Source: Asanoa sp. WMMD1127 (lineage in GTDB: Bacteria; Actinomycetota; Actinomycetes; Mycobacteriales; Micromonosporaceae). Taken from it: DNA of 64,000 nt. Where the stretch lies: NCBI RefSeq assembly GCF_029626225.1, contig NZ_JARUBP010000001.1, positions 4,340,001 to 4,404,000 of the forward strand, read 5' to 3'. The position numbers and the translations under genes are program-made. This document shows, one piece after another, positions 26,580 to 34,723 of this stretch; position 1 is the stretch's first letter; every line of letters starts with the position of its first letter. Under the pieces are notes generated by a model. That model had not been told where the DNA came from. It did no database searches and was given only the letters and a program-made list of their open reading frames with translations.

Positions 26580-27860
26580 TCAAGCATGAACAGCGCGTTC
26601 GTCACCCTCACTTGTCTCACCAGTACGCTCTCCGGCGCGATCCAGCAACGACATGACCGGGGTCGCGGCGATCCCGTGCACCACCACCGACACGATCACC
26701 GCGAGCCCGACGGTGGCCCACAGCAGCGGCTCACCGGGGAAGTCGGCGTGCGACGTGGCGTACGCCAGGTAGTAGAACGAGCCGATGCCCCGGATGCCGA
26801 ACGCGCCGATCACCCAGTGCTCGGCCGACCGCCCCGGCGCCCCGCGCAGCGACAGCCAGCCGGTCAGCGGCCGGACGAGGAACACCAGCGCCAGGGCGAC
26901 CAGCGCGGCCGGCCAGGTCAGCGGCTCCAGCAGGCCCGAGACGACGGCGCCGCCGAAGAGGAGCAGCAGGAGTACGGTCAGCAGCCGCTCGACCTGCTCG
27001 GCGAAGTCGTGCAGCACCTGGTGGTACTCGTGCGAGCGTTCGGCCGCCCGGATCGCCCGCGCCGCCACGAACACCGCCAGGAACCCGTAGCCGCCGATCA
27101 CCTCGACCAGGCCGTACGCGAGGAAAGTGGCGGCCAGGGCCAGGAAGCCCTCGGAATGGTGGGCCAGCCGCAGCTTCTCGGAGCGGGCCCGGAAGAACAG
27201 CTTGCCCAGCAGCTTGCCGACGAGCAACCCGCCGACCACGCCGACCGCTCCCTTGTAGAGCACGTCGACGCCGATCCACTCCGTCAGCCAGCCGCTCGGC
27301 GCCAGACCGTGCTGGGCGATGAGGATCGCGGCGTAGACGAAGGGAAAGGCCAGCCCGTCGTTGAGCCCGGCCTCCGAGGTGAGGGCGAACCGCACCTCGT
27401 CCTCGGAGTCCTCCTCGTCGGTCGGCTCGCCGACCTGGACGTCGGCGGCGAGCACCGGGTCGGTCGGGGCGAGCGCGGCGCCGAGCAGCAGCGCGGTGGC
27501 CGGCACCAGACCGGCCCACCACCAGCCGAACAGCGCGACCGCGGCGATGGTGACCGGCATCGCGATGGCCAGCAGCCGCCAGGTCGACGACCAGCGCCGC
27601 CAGCCCAGCGGCCGGTCGATCTTGAGTCCGGCGCCCATCAGCGCCACGATCACGCCGACCTCGGTGAGGTGGGTGGTCAGCACCGGGTGGGCGATGGGGT
27701 CCGGTGTGGGCAGTCCGAGCGGCAGGCCGAAGACCGCCATGCCGAGCAACAGAAAGGCGATCGGCATCGACAGTGGACGGCGCTCCAGCAGCCGGGGCAG
27801 CACCCCGGCCAGCAACGCGCCGACACCGAGGATCGCGAACGCGGTGTCGGCGGCGCTCAC
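26580..27860 (-). CDS. Cation:proton antiporter (CPA1-like)
   Basis: A 426-aa membrane protein with about 12 predicted helices. ALAPTDPVLA and the LNDG-containing segment (TSEAGLNDGLAFPF) carry the ion-binding Asp residues of Na+/H+ exchangers. An acidic loop (EEDSEDE) lies between them. It would exchange Na+ or K+ for H+ at the cytoplasmic membrane. The GTG start overlaps the HAD gene stop (GTGA). Confidence 0.87.
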   Translation of the reverse strand: MSAADTAFAILGVGALLAGVLPRLLERRPLSMPIAFLLLGMAVFGLPLGLPTPDPIAHPVLTTHLTEVGVIVALMGAGLKIDRPLGWRRWSSTWRLLAIAMPVTIAAVALFGWWWAGLVPATALLLGAALAPTDPVLAADVQVGEPTDEEDSEDEVRFALTSEAGLNDGLAFPFVYAAILIAQHGLAPSGWLTEWIGVDVLYKGAVGVVGGLLVGKLLGKLFFRARSEKLRLAHHSEGFLALAATFLAYGLVEVIGGYGFLAVFVAARAIRAAERSHEYHQVLHDFAEQVERLLTVLLLLLFGGAVVSGLLEPLTWPAALVALALVFLVRPLTGWLSLRGAPGRSAEHWVIGAFGIRGIGSFYYLAYATSHADFPGEPLLWATVGLAVIVSVVVHGIAATPVMSLLDRAGERTGETSEGDERAVHA

Positions 27861-28525
27861 GCCGCCGTCAGCGGTGACTCGTCGAGGTGGGCGAGCAGGT
27901 CGGCCGGGTCCTCGTAGACGGCGACCGCGCCGGCGCCGGCCAGCTCACCGCGCGAGGTGCCGCCGCAGGTGAGGGCCACGCAGGGCACACCGAGCCGGGC
28001 GCAGGCGGCGACGTCCCAGATGGAGTCGCCCACGTAGACGACCTGGTCGGCGGCCAGGCCCGCCTGGTCGAGCGCCGCCTGGATGATGTCCGGGTCGGGC
28101 TTGCTGCGCTCGGCGTCACCCGAGGAGGTCGCGACGTCGACCACGTCGTCGACGTCGAGCGCCTTGCGCATCGCGGCCAGCTCCTCGGGCGTCGCCGACG
28201 ACGCGAGAGCCACCCGCTGGCCACGCTCGTGCACGGCCCGCAGCAGGTTGGCCGCGCCGGGCAGGGGCCGCAGCTGGTCCAGGAAGGCGCCGTACCGCTC
28301 GCCGTGCACCGCCCGGATCACCTCGTCGCGGGACCGGTCGCGCTCGGCGCCCAACAGGTGGTCGAGCAGCCGGTCGGAGCCCATGCCGACGGCCCGGTGG
28401 ATCTGGGCGACCGGCACGTCGTAGTCACCCGCCCGGAAGCCCTCCCACCACGTCACGGCATGCAGGTAGGTGGTGTCGACCAGGGTGCCGTCGACGTCGA
28501 AGAAGACGCCCGCGGGTGCAGTCAT
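27857..28525 (-). CDS. HAD-superfamily phosphatase (subfamily IA)
   Basis: A 222-aa phosphoglycolate phosphatase-like hydrolase. Motif I is FFDVDGTLVDTT, motif II ALASSATPEE, motif III KPDPDI and motif IV YVGDSIWDV. The helical cap lies between motifs I and II. The substrate is not evident. It sits between the SpoIIE-type phosphatase (17-base gap) and the antiporter. Confidence 0.85.
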   Translation of the reverse strand: MTAPAGVFFDVDGTLVDTTYLHAVTWWEGFRAGDYDVPVAQIHRAVGMGSDRLLDHLLGAERDRSRDEVIRAVHGERYGAFLDQLRPLPGAANLLRAVHERGQRVALASSATPEELAAMRKALDVDDVVDVATSSGDAERSKPDPDIIQAALDQAGLAADQVVYVGDSIWDVAACARLGVPCVALTCGGTSRGELAGAGAVAVYEDPADLLAHLDESPLTAA

Positions 28526-28542
28526 GGCACCCCGATACCCCG

Positions 28543-30582
28543 CTAGCCGCCGTTCGAAGCACGCAGCCCGATCTCGAACCAAACGGTCGAACCGCGCACC
28601 GCGGGGTCCGTGCCCCAGGCGTCACTCAGCTCCTCGATCAGCCCCAGGCCGCGGCCGCGGCTGCTCAGCGTCTCCGCGTGGGCCCGGGTGACCGAGCCGC
28701 GGGTGCCGCTGTCGGAGACCGCCACCAGCAGCCGCTCGGCGCTCAGGTCGACCTGGACCCGCGCGGCCGTGCCGGCGTGCAGCAACGCGTTGGTGGCCAG
28801 CTCGCTGGCGCACAGCACAGCCGCGCCGATCACCTGCTCCGGCACGTTCCAGGCGGTCAGCTGGGCCGACATCCAGTGGCGGACCCGGCCCGGCGCGGTC
28901 GGCTCCGCGGGGATCTCCATGCCGGCCGACCGGCTGGGCGCGGTCGCGTGCTCGACCGCGAGCACCGCGACGTCGTCGTCGGTGGTGCCGCCGACGGCGG
29001 ACGTGGCGACGGCGCACAGCGTGCGCGGGTCGCCGCCGCTGGCCGCGGCCACGGTCGCCGCCACCTTCTCCAGCCCGGCGCCCACGTCGAGGCCGCGTCG
29101 CTCGACGACGCCGTCGCTGAACATCAGCAGCGTGTCGCCGGGCCGCAGCCGGGCCACCACGGAACGCCGGGCGCCGCCGAGGCCGAGCGGGGTGCCGGCC
29201 GGCACGTCGAGATAGTCGGCGCCGCCGGCCGCGTGCCGGACCAGCGGCGGCGGGTGGCCGGCGGTCGACACGGTCAGCGTGCCGTCGCGCTCGAGCACCG
29301 CGTAGGCCACCGTGACGAACAGCTCGTCGGTGCGGGCCTCGGCGCCCAGGCTCGCCACCAGCCGGTCGAGGCCGGTCAGCACGCTGGTCGGCGCGGAATC
29401 GGCCAGCGCCAGGGCGCGCAGCGCGGCCCGCACCTGACCCATCAGCGCCGCCGCCCGCACGTCGTGCCCGGCCACGTCGCCGAGCACCACCGCCAGCCGG
29501 TCGCCGGGCAGCGCGAACGCGTCGTAGAAGTCACCGCCGGCCGCGTTGCCGTCGACGCCGGGGTCGTAGCGGGCGGCCAGCCGGAAGCGTGGGTCGTCGG
29601 GCAGGTTCTCCGGCAGCATGCTGCGCTGGAGCAACTGGGCGGTGCCGTGCTGGTTCTCGAACCGGCGGGCCCGCTCGGCCGCCTGTGCGACCAGCTTGGC
29701 CGCCGCGGTGAGCAGCGCCCGCTCGGCCGGCGACCACGGGTGCTGGTCGTGCCGCCCGACGGTGAGGGCGCCCCGCAACGACGGCGTGCGCAGGGGGAGC
29801 GCGGCCAGTGCGCGCACCTTCTCGTCGTGCCGGTCCTGAGCGGCGTCGCGTAGCGGCTGGCCGTCGGCAGTGAACCGGGCGAGCCCCGCGCCGGCCGCCA
29901 CCGCGAGCGGAGAGCCGGAGTCGGCCGCGATGCGGCGCCACACCGGCGGGAGCCGTTCGTCGGCGTCGTCGAGCACGTCGCCGCGAACCCGGCGGACCAC
30001 CCGCCAGTCGTCGCCGTCGTCGACCCCGAACGCCACCTGGTGCACGTCGGTGAAGGAGAGCCCGTAGCGCAACGCCACCCGGGCCACCTCGTCCAGGGTG
30101 AGCGTGCCGGCCAGCGCCTCGGCGAGCTCGCTGAGCCCCTGGAGCCGGTGCGCGACGGGGACCGGCTCGGCCGCGACGACCAGCACGCCGGCGATCCGGC
30201 CCGTGCCGTCGCGCACTGCGGAGAGCCCGCGGGTCGGCAGCGCCGGGTCCGGCTCGGTGCCGTCGCCGGCCGGCCACTCCTGGTCACGGGGCACGTACCC
30301 GGTGTGCAGGGCCTCGCGGACGGCCGCCCCGGCGGGACCGTCCCAGGCGGCGCCGAACACCTCACCGGCCGGCGAGCCGTAGGCGTCGGGATGGCGGTCG
30401 CCGAGCAGCTGCCCGTACGCGTCGTTGTAGATCAGTCGCAGCCGGTCACCGTGCAGGAAGGCCATCGCCACGGGTGAGCCCAGCACGAGGTCGACCACTG
30501 CGAGCAGGCCCGGATCCCAGCCGTCGGTCGGCAGCGCGGGCGTGCCCGCCGGTGGCGGCGACGACGCACCGGAGCCTGGCAT
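28543..30582 (-). CDS. SpoIIE-type PP2C phosphatase with PAS, GAF and HATPase domains
   Basis: A 679-aa stress regulator of the partner-switching type. In order: a PAS domain (about 20-130), GAF (150-300), PP2C/SpoIIE phosphatase with metal motifs GGDFYD, GDVAGHD and FSDGVVERRG (320-540), and a C-terminal RsbW-like ATPase with SELATNALLHAG and GRGLGL (560-670). It should dephosphorylate an anti-anti-sigma factor and may itself bind a sigma or anti-sigma partner. No cognate STAS gene is in the window. TACGCT sits 6 bases before ATG 30582 on the minus strand (leaderless). Confidence 0.9.
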   Translation of the reverse strand: MPGSGASSPPPAGTPALPTDGWDPGLLAVVDLVLGSPVAMAFLHGDRLRLIYNDAYGQLLGDRHPDAYGSPAGEVFGAAWDGPAGAAVREALHTGYVPRDQEWPAGDGTEPDPALPTRGLSAVRDGTGRIAGVLVVAAEPVPVAHRLQGLSELAEALAGTLTLDEVARVALRYGLSFTDVHQVAFGVDDGDDWRVVRRVRGDVLDDADERLPPVWRRIAADSGSPLAVAAGAGLARFTADGQPLRDAAQDRHDEKVRALAALPLRTPSLRGALTVGRHDQHPWSPAERALLTAAAKLVAQAAERARRFENQHGTAQLLQRSMLPENLPDDPRFRLAARYDPGVDGNAAGGDFYDAFALPGDRLAVVLGDVAGHDVRAAALMGQVRAALRALALADSAPTSVLTGLDRLVASLGAEARTDELFVTVAYAVLERDGTLTVSTAGHPPPLVRHAAGGADYLDVPAGTPLGLGGARRSVVARLRPGDTLLMFSDGVVERRGLDVGAGLEKVAATVAAASGGDPRTLCAVATSAVGGTTDDDVAVLAVEHATAPSRSAGMEIPAEPTAPGRVRHWMSAQLTAWNVPEQVIGAAVLCASELATNALLHAGTAARVQVDLSAERLLVAVSDSGTRGSVTRAHAETLSSRGRGLGLIEELSDAWGTDPAVRGSTVWFEIGLRASNGG

Positions 30583-30633
30583 GCCAGCAGCGTAACCGCC
30601 GGTGGCCCGGGCGGCGCGGCGGCGGCTGCCGGG

Positions 30634-30659
30634 GATTGCCGCGAGGCCGGTTCGGGTAT
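30634..30659 (+). promoter_or_regulatory. Possible SigB-type promoter of the MscS-like gene
   Basis: GATTG, 15 bases, GGGTAT. The -10 fits; the -35 has one mismatch to GTTT. It ends 38 bases before the ATG. Confidence 0.35.
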
Positions 30660-30697
30660 TGCCGTCCGCTGACATCCACCCCGACGGAAGGTCTGAC

Positions 30698-31807
30698 ATG
30701 GACATCGGCGCCGCCCTCACCGACATGTGGCGGTCTGTGCTGCTCTTCGTCCCGAAGGCGCTGGCCTTCCTGGCGATCCTGCTGGTCGGCTACCTGATCG
30801 CGCGCGTCGTCCGGAAGTTGGTCGACGCGCTGCTCACCAGGGTCGGCTTCGACCGGGCGGTGGAGCGGTCCGGCATCGGCCGGCGGCTGGAGCGATCGCG
30901 CTACGACGCCAGCGACATCCTGGCCCGGCTGGTCTACTACGCGATCCTGCTGTTCGCCCTCCAGCTCGCGTTCGGCGTCTGGGGTCCCAACCCGATCAGC
31001 GACCTGATCTCCGCGGTGGTCGGCTGGCTGCCGAAGGCGTTCGTCGCGATCGTCATCGTCGTGGTGGCCACCGCGATCGCCAGCGCGGTCCGCGACCTGA
31101 TCTCCGGCGCGCTCGGCGGGCTCTCGTACGGCCGGCTGATCGCGACCGTGGTCTGGGTGTTCATCGTCGGCCTCGGCGTGATCGCGGCCCTGAACCAGGT
31201 CGGCATCGCCACCACCGTGACCACGCCGGTGCTGGTGGCCGTCCTCGCCACGATCGCCGGCATCCTGATCGTCGGCGTCGGCGGCGGGCTGATCCGGCCC
31301 ATGCAGTCACGCTGGGAGCGCTGGCTCGACCGGGTGGCCGCCGAGTCGGCGGTGATCCGCGAGCGCGCGCAGGCGTTCCAGGCCGAGAAGGCGGCGGCGG
31401 AGCAGCGGCGCGTCGAGGAGGCGGCCGCGGCCGAGCGGGCCGCCGCCGAGGCGGCCGCGCGCCGGGAGGCGGACCGGGTCGCGGCCGAACGGGTCGAGGC
31501 GGAGCGGGCCGAGGCGGCCCGGCTGGAGGCGGCGCGGCTCGAGGAGGACCGCCGGCAGGCGGCCCAGGTCGACCGGGCCGACACCGCCGTGATCAGCTCC
31601 GAGGCCGAGCAGACGCAGGTGATCCCGCGGCCGGACGAGATGCACATCGTGCCCGGCATGGGTGCGGAGCGGCTCGACGAGCCCACGCCCGCCCAGGGCG
31701 CGCCGGCGGTGGCCGACCCGACGCCCACTCGCGAGACGCCGGTGACCGACACCGACACGGCGGAACAGACGCAGGTGATCCGGCCGCGCGACGGCAAGGA
31801 CTCCTGA
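30698..31807 (+). CDS. Small-conductance mechanosensitive channel-like protein
   Basis: A 369-aa membrane protein with five or so transmembrane helices, including the conserved TM-helix repeat of MscS-related proteins (DMWRSVLLFVPKALAFL; DLISAVVGWLPKAFVAI) and a glycine-rich pore-like helix (ILIVGVGGGLI). The C-terminal 150 residues form a charged Ala/Glu/Arg coiled coil, then a tail with two copies of EQTQVI followed by PRP or RPR. It probably opens under membrane tension; the tail looks like a protein-binding element. Confidence 0.82.
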   Translation: MDIGAALTDMWRSVLLFVPKALAFLAILLVGYLIARVVRKLVDALLTRVGFDRAVERSGIGRRLERSRYDASDILARLVYYAILLFALQLAFGVWGPNPISDLISAVVGWLPKAFVAIVIVVVATAIASAVRDLISGALGGLSYGRLIATVVWVFIVGLGVIAALNQVGIATTVTTPVLVAVLATIAGILIVGVGGGLIRPMQSRWERWLDRVAAESAVIRERAQAFQAEKAAAEQRRVEEAAAAERAAAEAAARREADRVAAERVEAERAEAARLEAARLEEDRRQAAQVDRADTAVISSEAEQTQVIPRPDEMHIVPGMGAERLDEPTPAQGAPAVADPTPTRETPVTDTDTAEQTQVIRPRDGKDS

Positions 31808-31830
31808 GCGGGAGCGGCGCCGGTCGGTCG

Positions 31831-32043
31831 CTACTCGACGCTGTCGGCGACCGGCTGGCGCCGCTGCGCGTCGTCGACCAGAATCAATGTCCCGATCATC
31901 ATGCCGACGAGAATGCTGAGCAGCCAGGAGTCGTCTTGCAGGAGGTGGGCCGAGATCGGCGCTTGAACGGCGATCGCCAGGAAGGCGAGCCAGGCGAACC
32001 GGCGCTGGCTGACCGTAAGGATGCTTGGGGTCGTCTCGCGCAT
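31831..32043 (-). CDS. Small two-helix membrane protein
   Basis: A 70-aa peptide with two hydrophobic helices (FAWLAFLAIAVQAPISA and WLLSILVGMMIGTLILV) linked by a short QDDS loop. No clear ribosome-binding site. It is divergent from the adhesin-like lipoprotein. Function unknown. Confidence 0.55.
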   Translation of the reverse strand: MRETTPSILTVSQRRFAWLAFLAIAVQAPISAHLLQDDSWLLSILVGMMIGTLILVDDAQRRQPVADSVE

Positions 32044-32126
32044 TTTCGCAAGTCTGCCTGGCGACCCCGGATGCACCAGTCGGCCGTTCGGCCGAAGTTT
32101 GCCCGACTCGTGCGAGGAGGCCGCGG

Positions 32127-32867
32127 ATGACCCGGTTGAGGCGGGCCGCCGTACCACTGATGGGTGCCCTCCTGCTCCTGGCGGCCTGCACCGCCCCCGG
32201 CCCGGCGCGGCCGCGACCGCACTGGGCGGCCGAGCCGGCCCGTGGCGCGGCGCCGCTCGACCACACCGTCACCGGTCCGCGGGCCGGCCTCGACGCGGCC
32301 ACGTTCGAGCTGGCCAGCGGCGTCACGACGGTCACGGTCCGCGTGGCCGACCTGGGCGGCGACCTCTACCGCGTGCGCACGCCCGACGACGCCTCGGTCG
32401 CGCCCTGGATCGCCCGCGACGGCGCCGACCTGCGGCTGGTCACCCAGGGCACCGGCCTCGGGGGCCCGGCCGACGTCGAGGTCACCCTGCACCGGGCGGT
32501 CCGCTGGCACCTGCGGCTCGGTGGCGGCGCGCAGCAGGAGGAGATCGACCTGCGCGGCGGCGCGGTCTCCGGTGTCGAGTTCGTGGCCGGCGCCGGGCGG
32601 ATCGCGCTCACTTTGCCAGCACCGCGCGGCACCGTGCCGGTCCGGATGACCGGCGGCGCCGGCGAGTTCCGGATCCAGGTGACGGGCGACGCGCCGGCCC
32701 GGGTGCGGGTCGGCGGGGGAGCGGGCAGCGTGGTCGTCGACGGTGTCGCCCGCACGGGCATTCCGGGCAACACGGTGATCGAGGGTACGGGCTGGGCGTC
32801 GGCCGGCGACCGTTACGACGTCGACGTGGCGGCCGGGGTGTCGAGCCTGGTCCTCGCCCGGGCCTGA
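32127..32867 (+). CDS. Secreted lipoprotein with adhesin-like beta repeats
   Basis: A 246-aa protein with a lipobox (LLLAAC) at about residue 21. The rest is a run of short beta strands with GGxG turns (LRLGGGAQQEE, VEFVAGAGRI, VRVGGGAGSV), the pattern of DUF4097-type beta-helix domains. GAGGAGG lies just upstream of the ATG. It probably sits at the outer face of the membrane; ligand unknown. Confidence 0.65.
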   Translation: MTRLRRAAVPLMGALLLLAACTAPGPARPRPHWAAEPARGAAPLDHTVTGPRAGLDAATFELASGVTTVTVRVADLGGDLYRVRTPDDASVAPWIARDGADLRLVTQGTGLGGPADVEVTLHRAVRWHLRLGGGAQQEEIDLRGGAVSGVEFVAGAGRIALTLPAPRGTVPVRMTGGAGEFRIQVTGDAPARVRVGGGAGSVVVDGVARTGIPGNTVIEGTGWASAGDRYDVDVAAGVSSLVLARA

Positions 32868-32875
32868 CCGCGCAC

Positions 32876-32899
32876 GGAAAGCGCTCTCATCTTTATCAT
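32876..32899 (+). promoter_or_regulatory. LacI-type operator and leaderless -10 of the MFS gene
   Basis: GGAAAGCGCTCTCA (32876-32889) has the AGCGCT core of LacI-family operators. TATCAT (32894-32899) is 6 bases before the GTG start, so a bound repressor would block the promoter. Confidence 0.6.
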
Positions 32900-32905
32900 C
32901 GCCCG

Positions 32906-34171
32906 GTGACGACCCCCTCGGCCCGGCCGATCCGCATGTCCCTGCTGCTGCTCGCGTACTTCGCGTTCATCAGCCTCGGCCTGCCCGACGGCCTGCTCGG
33001 CGTGGCCTGGCCGTCGATCGCCGGCGACTTCAAGGTCGCCACCGAGGCGGTCGGCCTCCTGCTGATCGCCTCGACGACCGGTTACTTCATCTCCAGCGTG
33101 GCCGCGGGCTTCACGATCGCACGGGTCGGCGTGGGCTGGCTGCTGGCGTTCAGCACCGCCGCCGCCAGCGCCGCCCTGGCCGGCTACGCGATCTCCCCGG
33201 CGTACGCCGTGATGGTGCCGTTCGCCCTCCTCGCCGGCTTCGGCGGTGGCGCCATCGACTCGGGGCTCAACGCCTACGCGGCCGCGGCGTTCGGCGCCAA
33301 GCACATGAACTGGCTGCACGCGTTCTTCGGCCTCGGCGTCGCGATCGGTCCGCTGATCATGACGGCGGTGATCAGCGGCGGCCTGAGCTGGCGCTGGGGG
33401 TACGGCATCGTCGCGTCCGCCCAGGCCGGCCTGGCGCTGGCGTTCTTCGTGACCGTGCGGCGCTGGGTCCGGCACGGCGAGGTGGGCCCTCCGCCGCCAG
33501 AGGTCTCCGTCCCGGTCGGCGACGCGGTGGCGACGGCGGTCGCGGTCAAACCGGCCACGAAGGTACGCACCCGCGAGACGCTGGCCATCCCCGCGGTCTG
33601 GCTGGGGGTGCTGGCGTTCGCCGTCTACGTCGCGGTCGAGGCGGGTGCGGGCCTGTGGGCGTTCCTGCTGCTGACCGAGGCCCGCGGGGTCAGCGCCGCG
33701 GTCGCCGGCGTCTGCGTCTCGCTCTACTGGGGCATGCTGTTCGTCGGCCGGGTCGTGCAGGGCGTCGCGTCCGAGCGGGTCAACCCCACGAAGATCCTGG
33801 TCGGCAGCCTGTTCGGGATGGCGGCCGGCGCGCTGCTGGTGGCCCTGCCCCTGCCGGCCTGGGTGACGGTCTGCGGCCTGGCCGTCATCGGGTTCGCCGC
33901 GGCCCCCGTCTTCCCGCTGCTCACGCTGACCACCGCCGAGCGGGTCGGCCCGGCCCACGCCGACCGCGCGATCGGCATGCAGATCGGCGCCGCGGGCCTG
34001 GGCGGCTCGCTCATCCCGTCGGGCATCGGCATCCTGATGGGCCGCTACGGCGCCGGCGTGCTCGGCACCTGTCTGCTGGTGCTGTCGGTCCTGCTGATCG
34101 TCTTCTACGGCGCCGCGACGTCGGCTAGAGCTCGCGCCGCATCACGGCCCGGCGTGGCGTCGGCCGGCTGA
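32906..34171 (+). CDS. MFS transporter, sugar/fucose-permease type
   Basis: A 421-aa 12-helix transporter. The first helix carries FISLGLPDGLLGVAWP, and AGFGGGAIDSGLNAY follows, both typical of the FucP-like branch of sugar transporters. The LacI-type operator upstream supports a sugar substrate. The GTG start is leaderless; ATG 32936 is an internal alternative. The gene overlaps the convergent acetyltransferase gene tail-to-tail by 47 bases. Confidence 0.82.
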   Translation: MTTPSARPIRMSLLLLAYFAFISLGLPDGLLGVAWPSIAGDFKVATEAVGLLLIASTTGYFISSVAAGFTIARVGVGWLLAFSTAAASAALAGYAISPAYAVMVPFALLAGFGGGAIDSGLNAYAAAAFGAKHMNWLHAFFGLGVAIGPLIMTAVISGGLSWRWGYGIVASAQAGLALAFFVTVRRWVRHGEVGPPPPEVSVPVGDAVATAVAVKPATKVRTRETLAIPAVWLGVLAFAVYVAVEAGAGLWAFLLLTEARGVSAAVAGVCVSLYWGMLFVGRVVQGVASERVNPTKILVGSLFGMAAGALLVALPLPAWVTVCGLAVIGFAAAPVFPLLTLTTAERVGPAHADRAIGMQIGAAGLGGSLIPSGIGILMGRYGAGVLGTCLLVLSVLLIVFYGAATSARARAASRPGVASAG

Positions 34172-34709
34172 CCTCGGTGAAGCCGGCTTCGGCGAACACG
34201 CTGACGGTGCCCACGAACAGCTCGCCGCCGCCGACCTGGCCGGGCTCCATCCGCACCGGGTAGCCCTCGACGGCCCGGGCGCCGCGCCCGCGGGCGAAGT
34301 CGACGGCCGCCTCGGCGAGGGCCCGGCTGACGCCCCGCCGCCGGTAGCCGGCCCGCGTGACGAAGCACGTCACCGCCCACACGTCGGGGTCGGCCTTGTC
34401 CTCGGCGCGCCCGGTCCACGGCACCCGGGCCCGGAGCAGCCGCTCGTACGCGATCCGGGGCTCGACCGCGCACCAGCCCACCGGCTCGCCGTCGAGGTAG
34501 GCGACGAGCCCGCTGGTCTCCTTGGCGTCCGCCTCGCCGCAGTGGGTCTGCGCCCGCAGGCGCGCGGTCCGTTCCGGCTTCGGGATCTTCCAGACGTCGC
34601 GGGCCTTGAACCACTGGCACTGGCAGTTGGCCGGGTCGCCGCGCTCGCCGAACACCGCCCGCAGGTCGGCCCAGCTGACCTCGTTGGCCGGGCGCACGGT
34701 CACCGTCAT
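34125..34709 (-). CDS. GNAT family N-acetyltransferase
   Basis: A 194-aa acetyltransferase. The acetyl-CoA loop is VTRAGYRRRGVSRAL (Q/R-x-x-G-x-G/A type) and VWAVTCF precedes it. The N-terminal part includes CQCQWF, a motif of the YafP/YncA-like actinobacterial branch. Substrate unknown. TAAGGT lies 7 bases before the ATG on the minus strand (leaderless). Confidence 0.8.
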   Translation of the reverse strand: MTVTVRPANEVSWADLRAVFGERGDPANCQCQWFKARDVWKIPKPERTARLRAQTHCGEADAKETSGLVAYLDGEPVGWCAVEPRIAYERLLRARVPWTGRAEDKADPDVWAVTCFVTRAGYRRRGVSRALAEAAVDFARGRGARAVEGYPVRMEPGQVGGGELFVGTVSVFAEAGFTEVSRPTPRRAVMRREL

Positions 34710-34723
34710 CCGCGCGACCTTAC

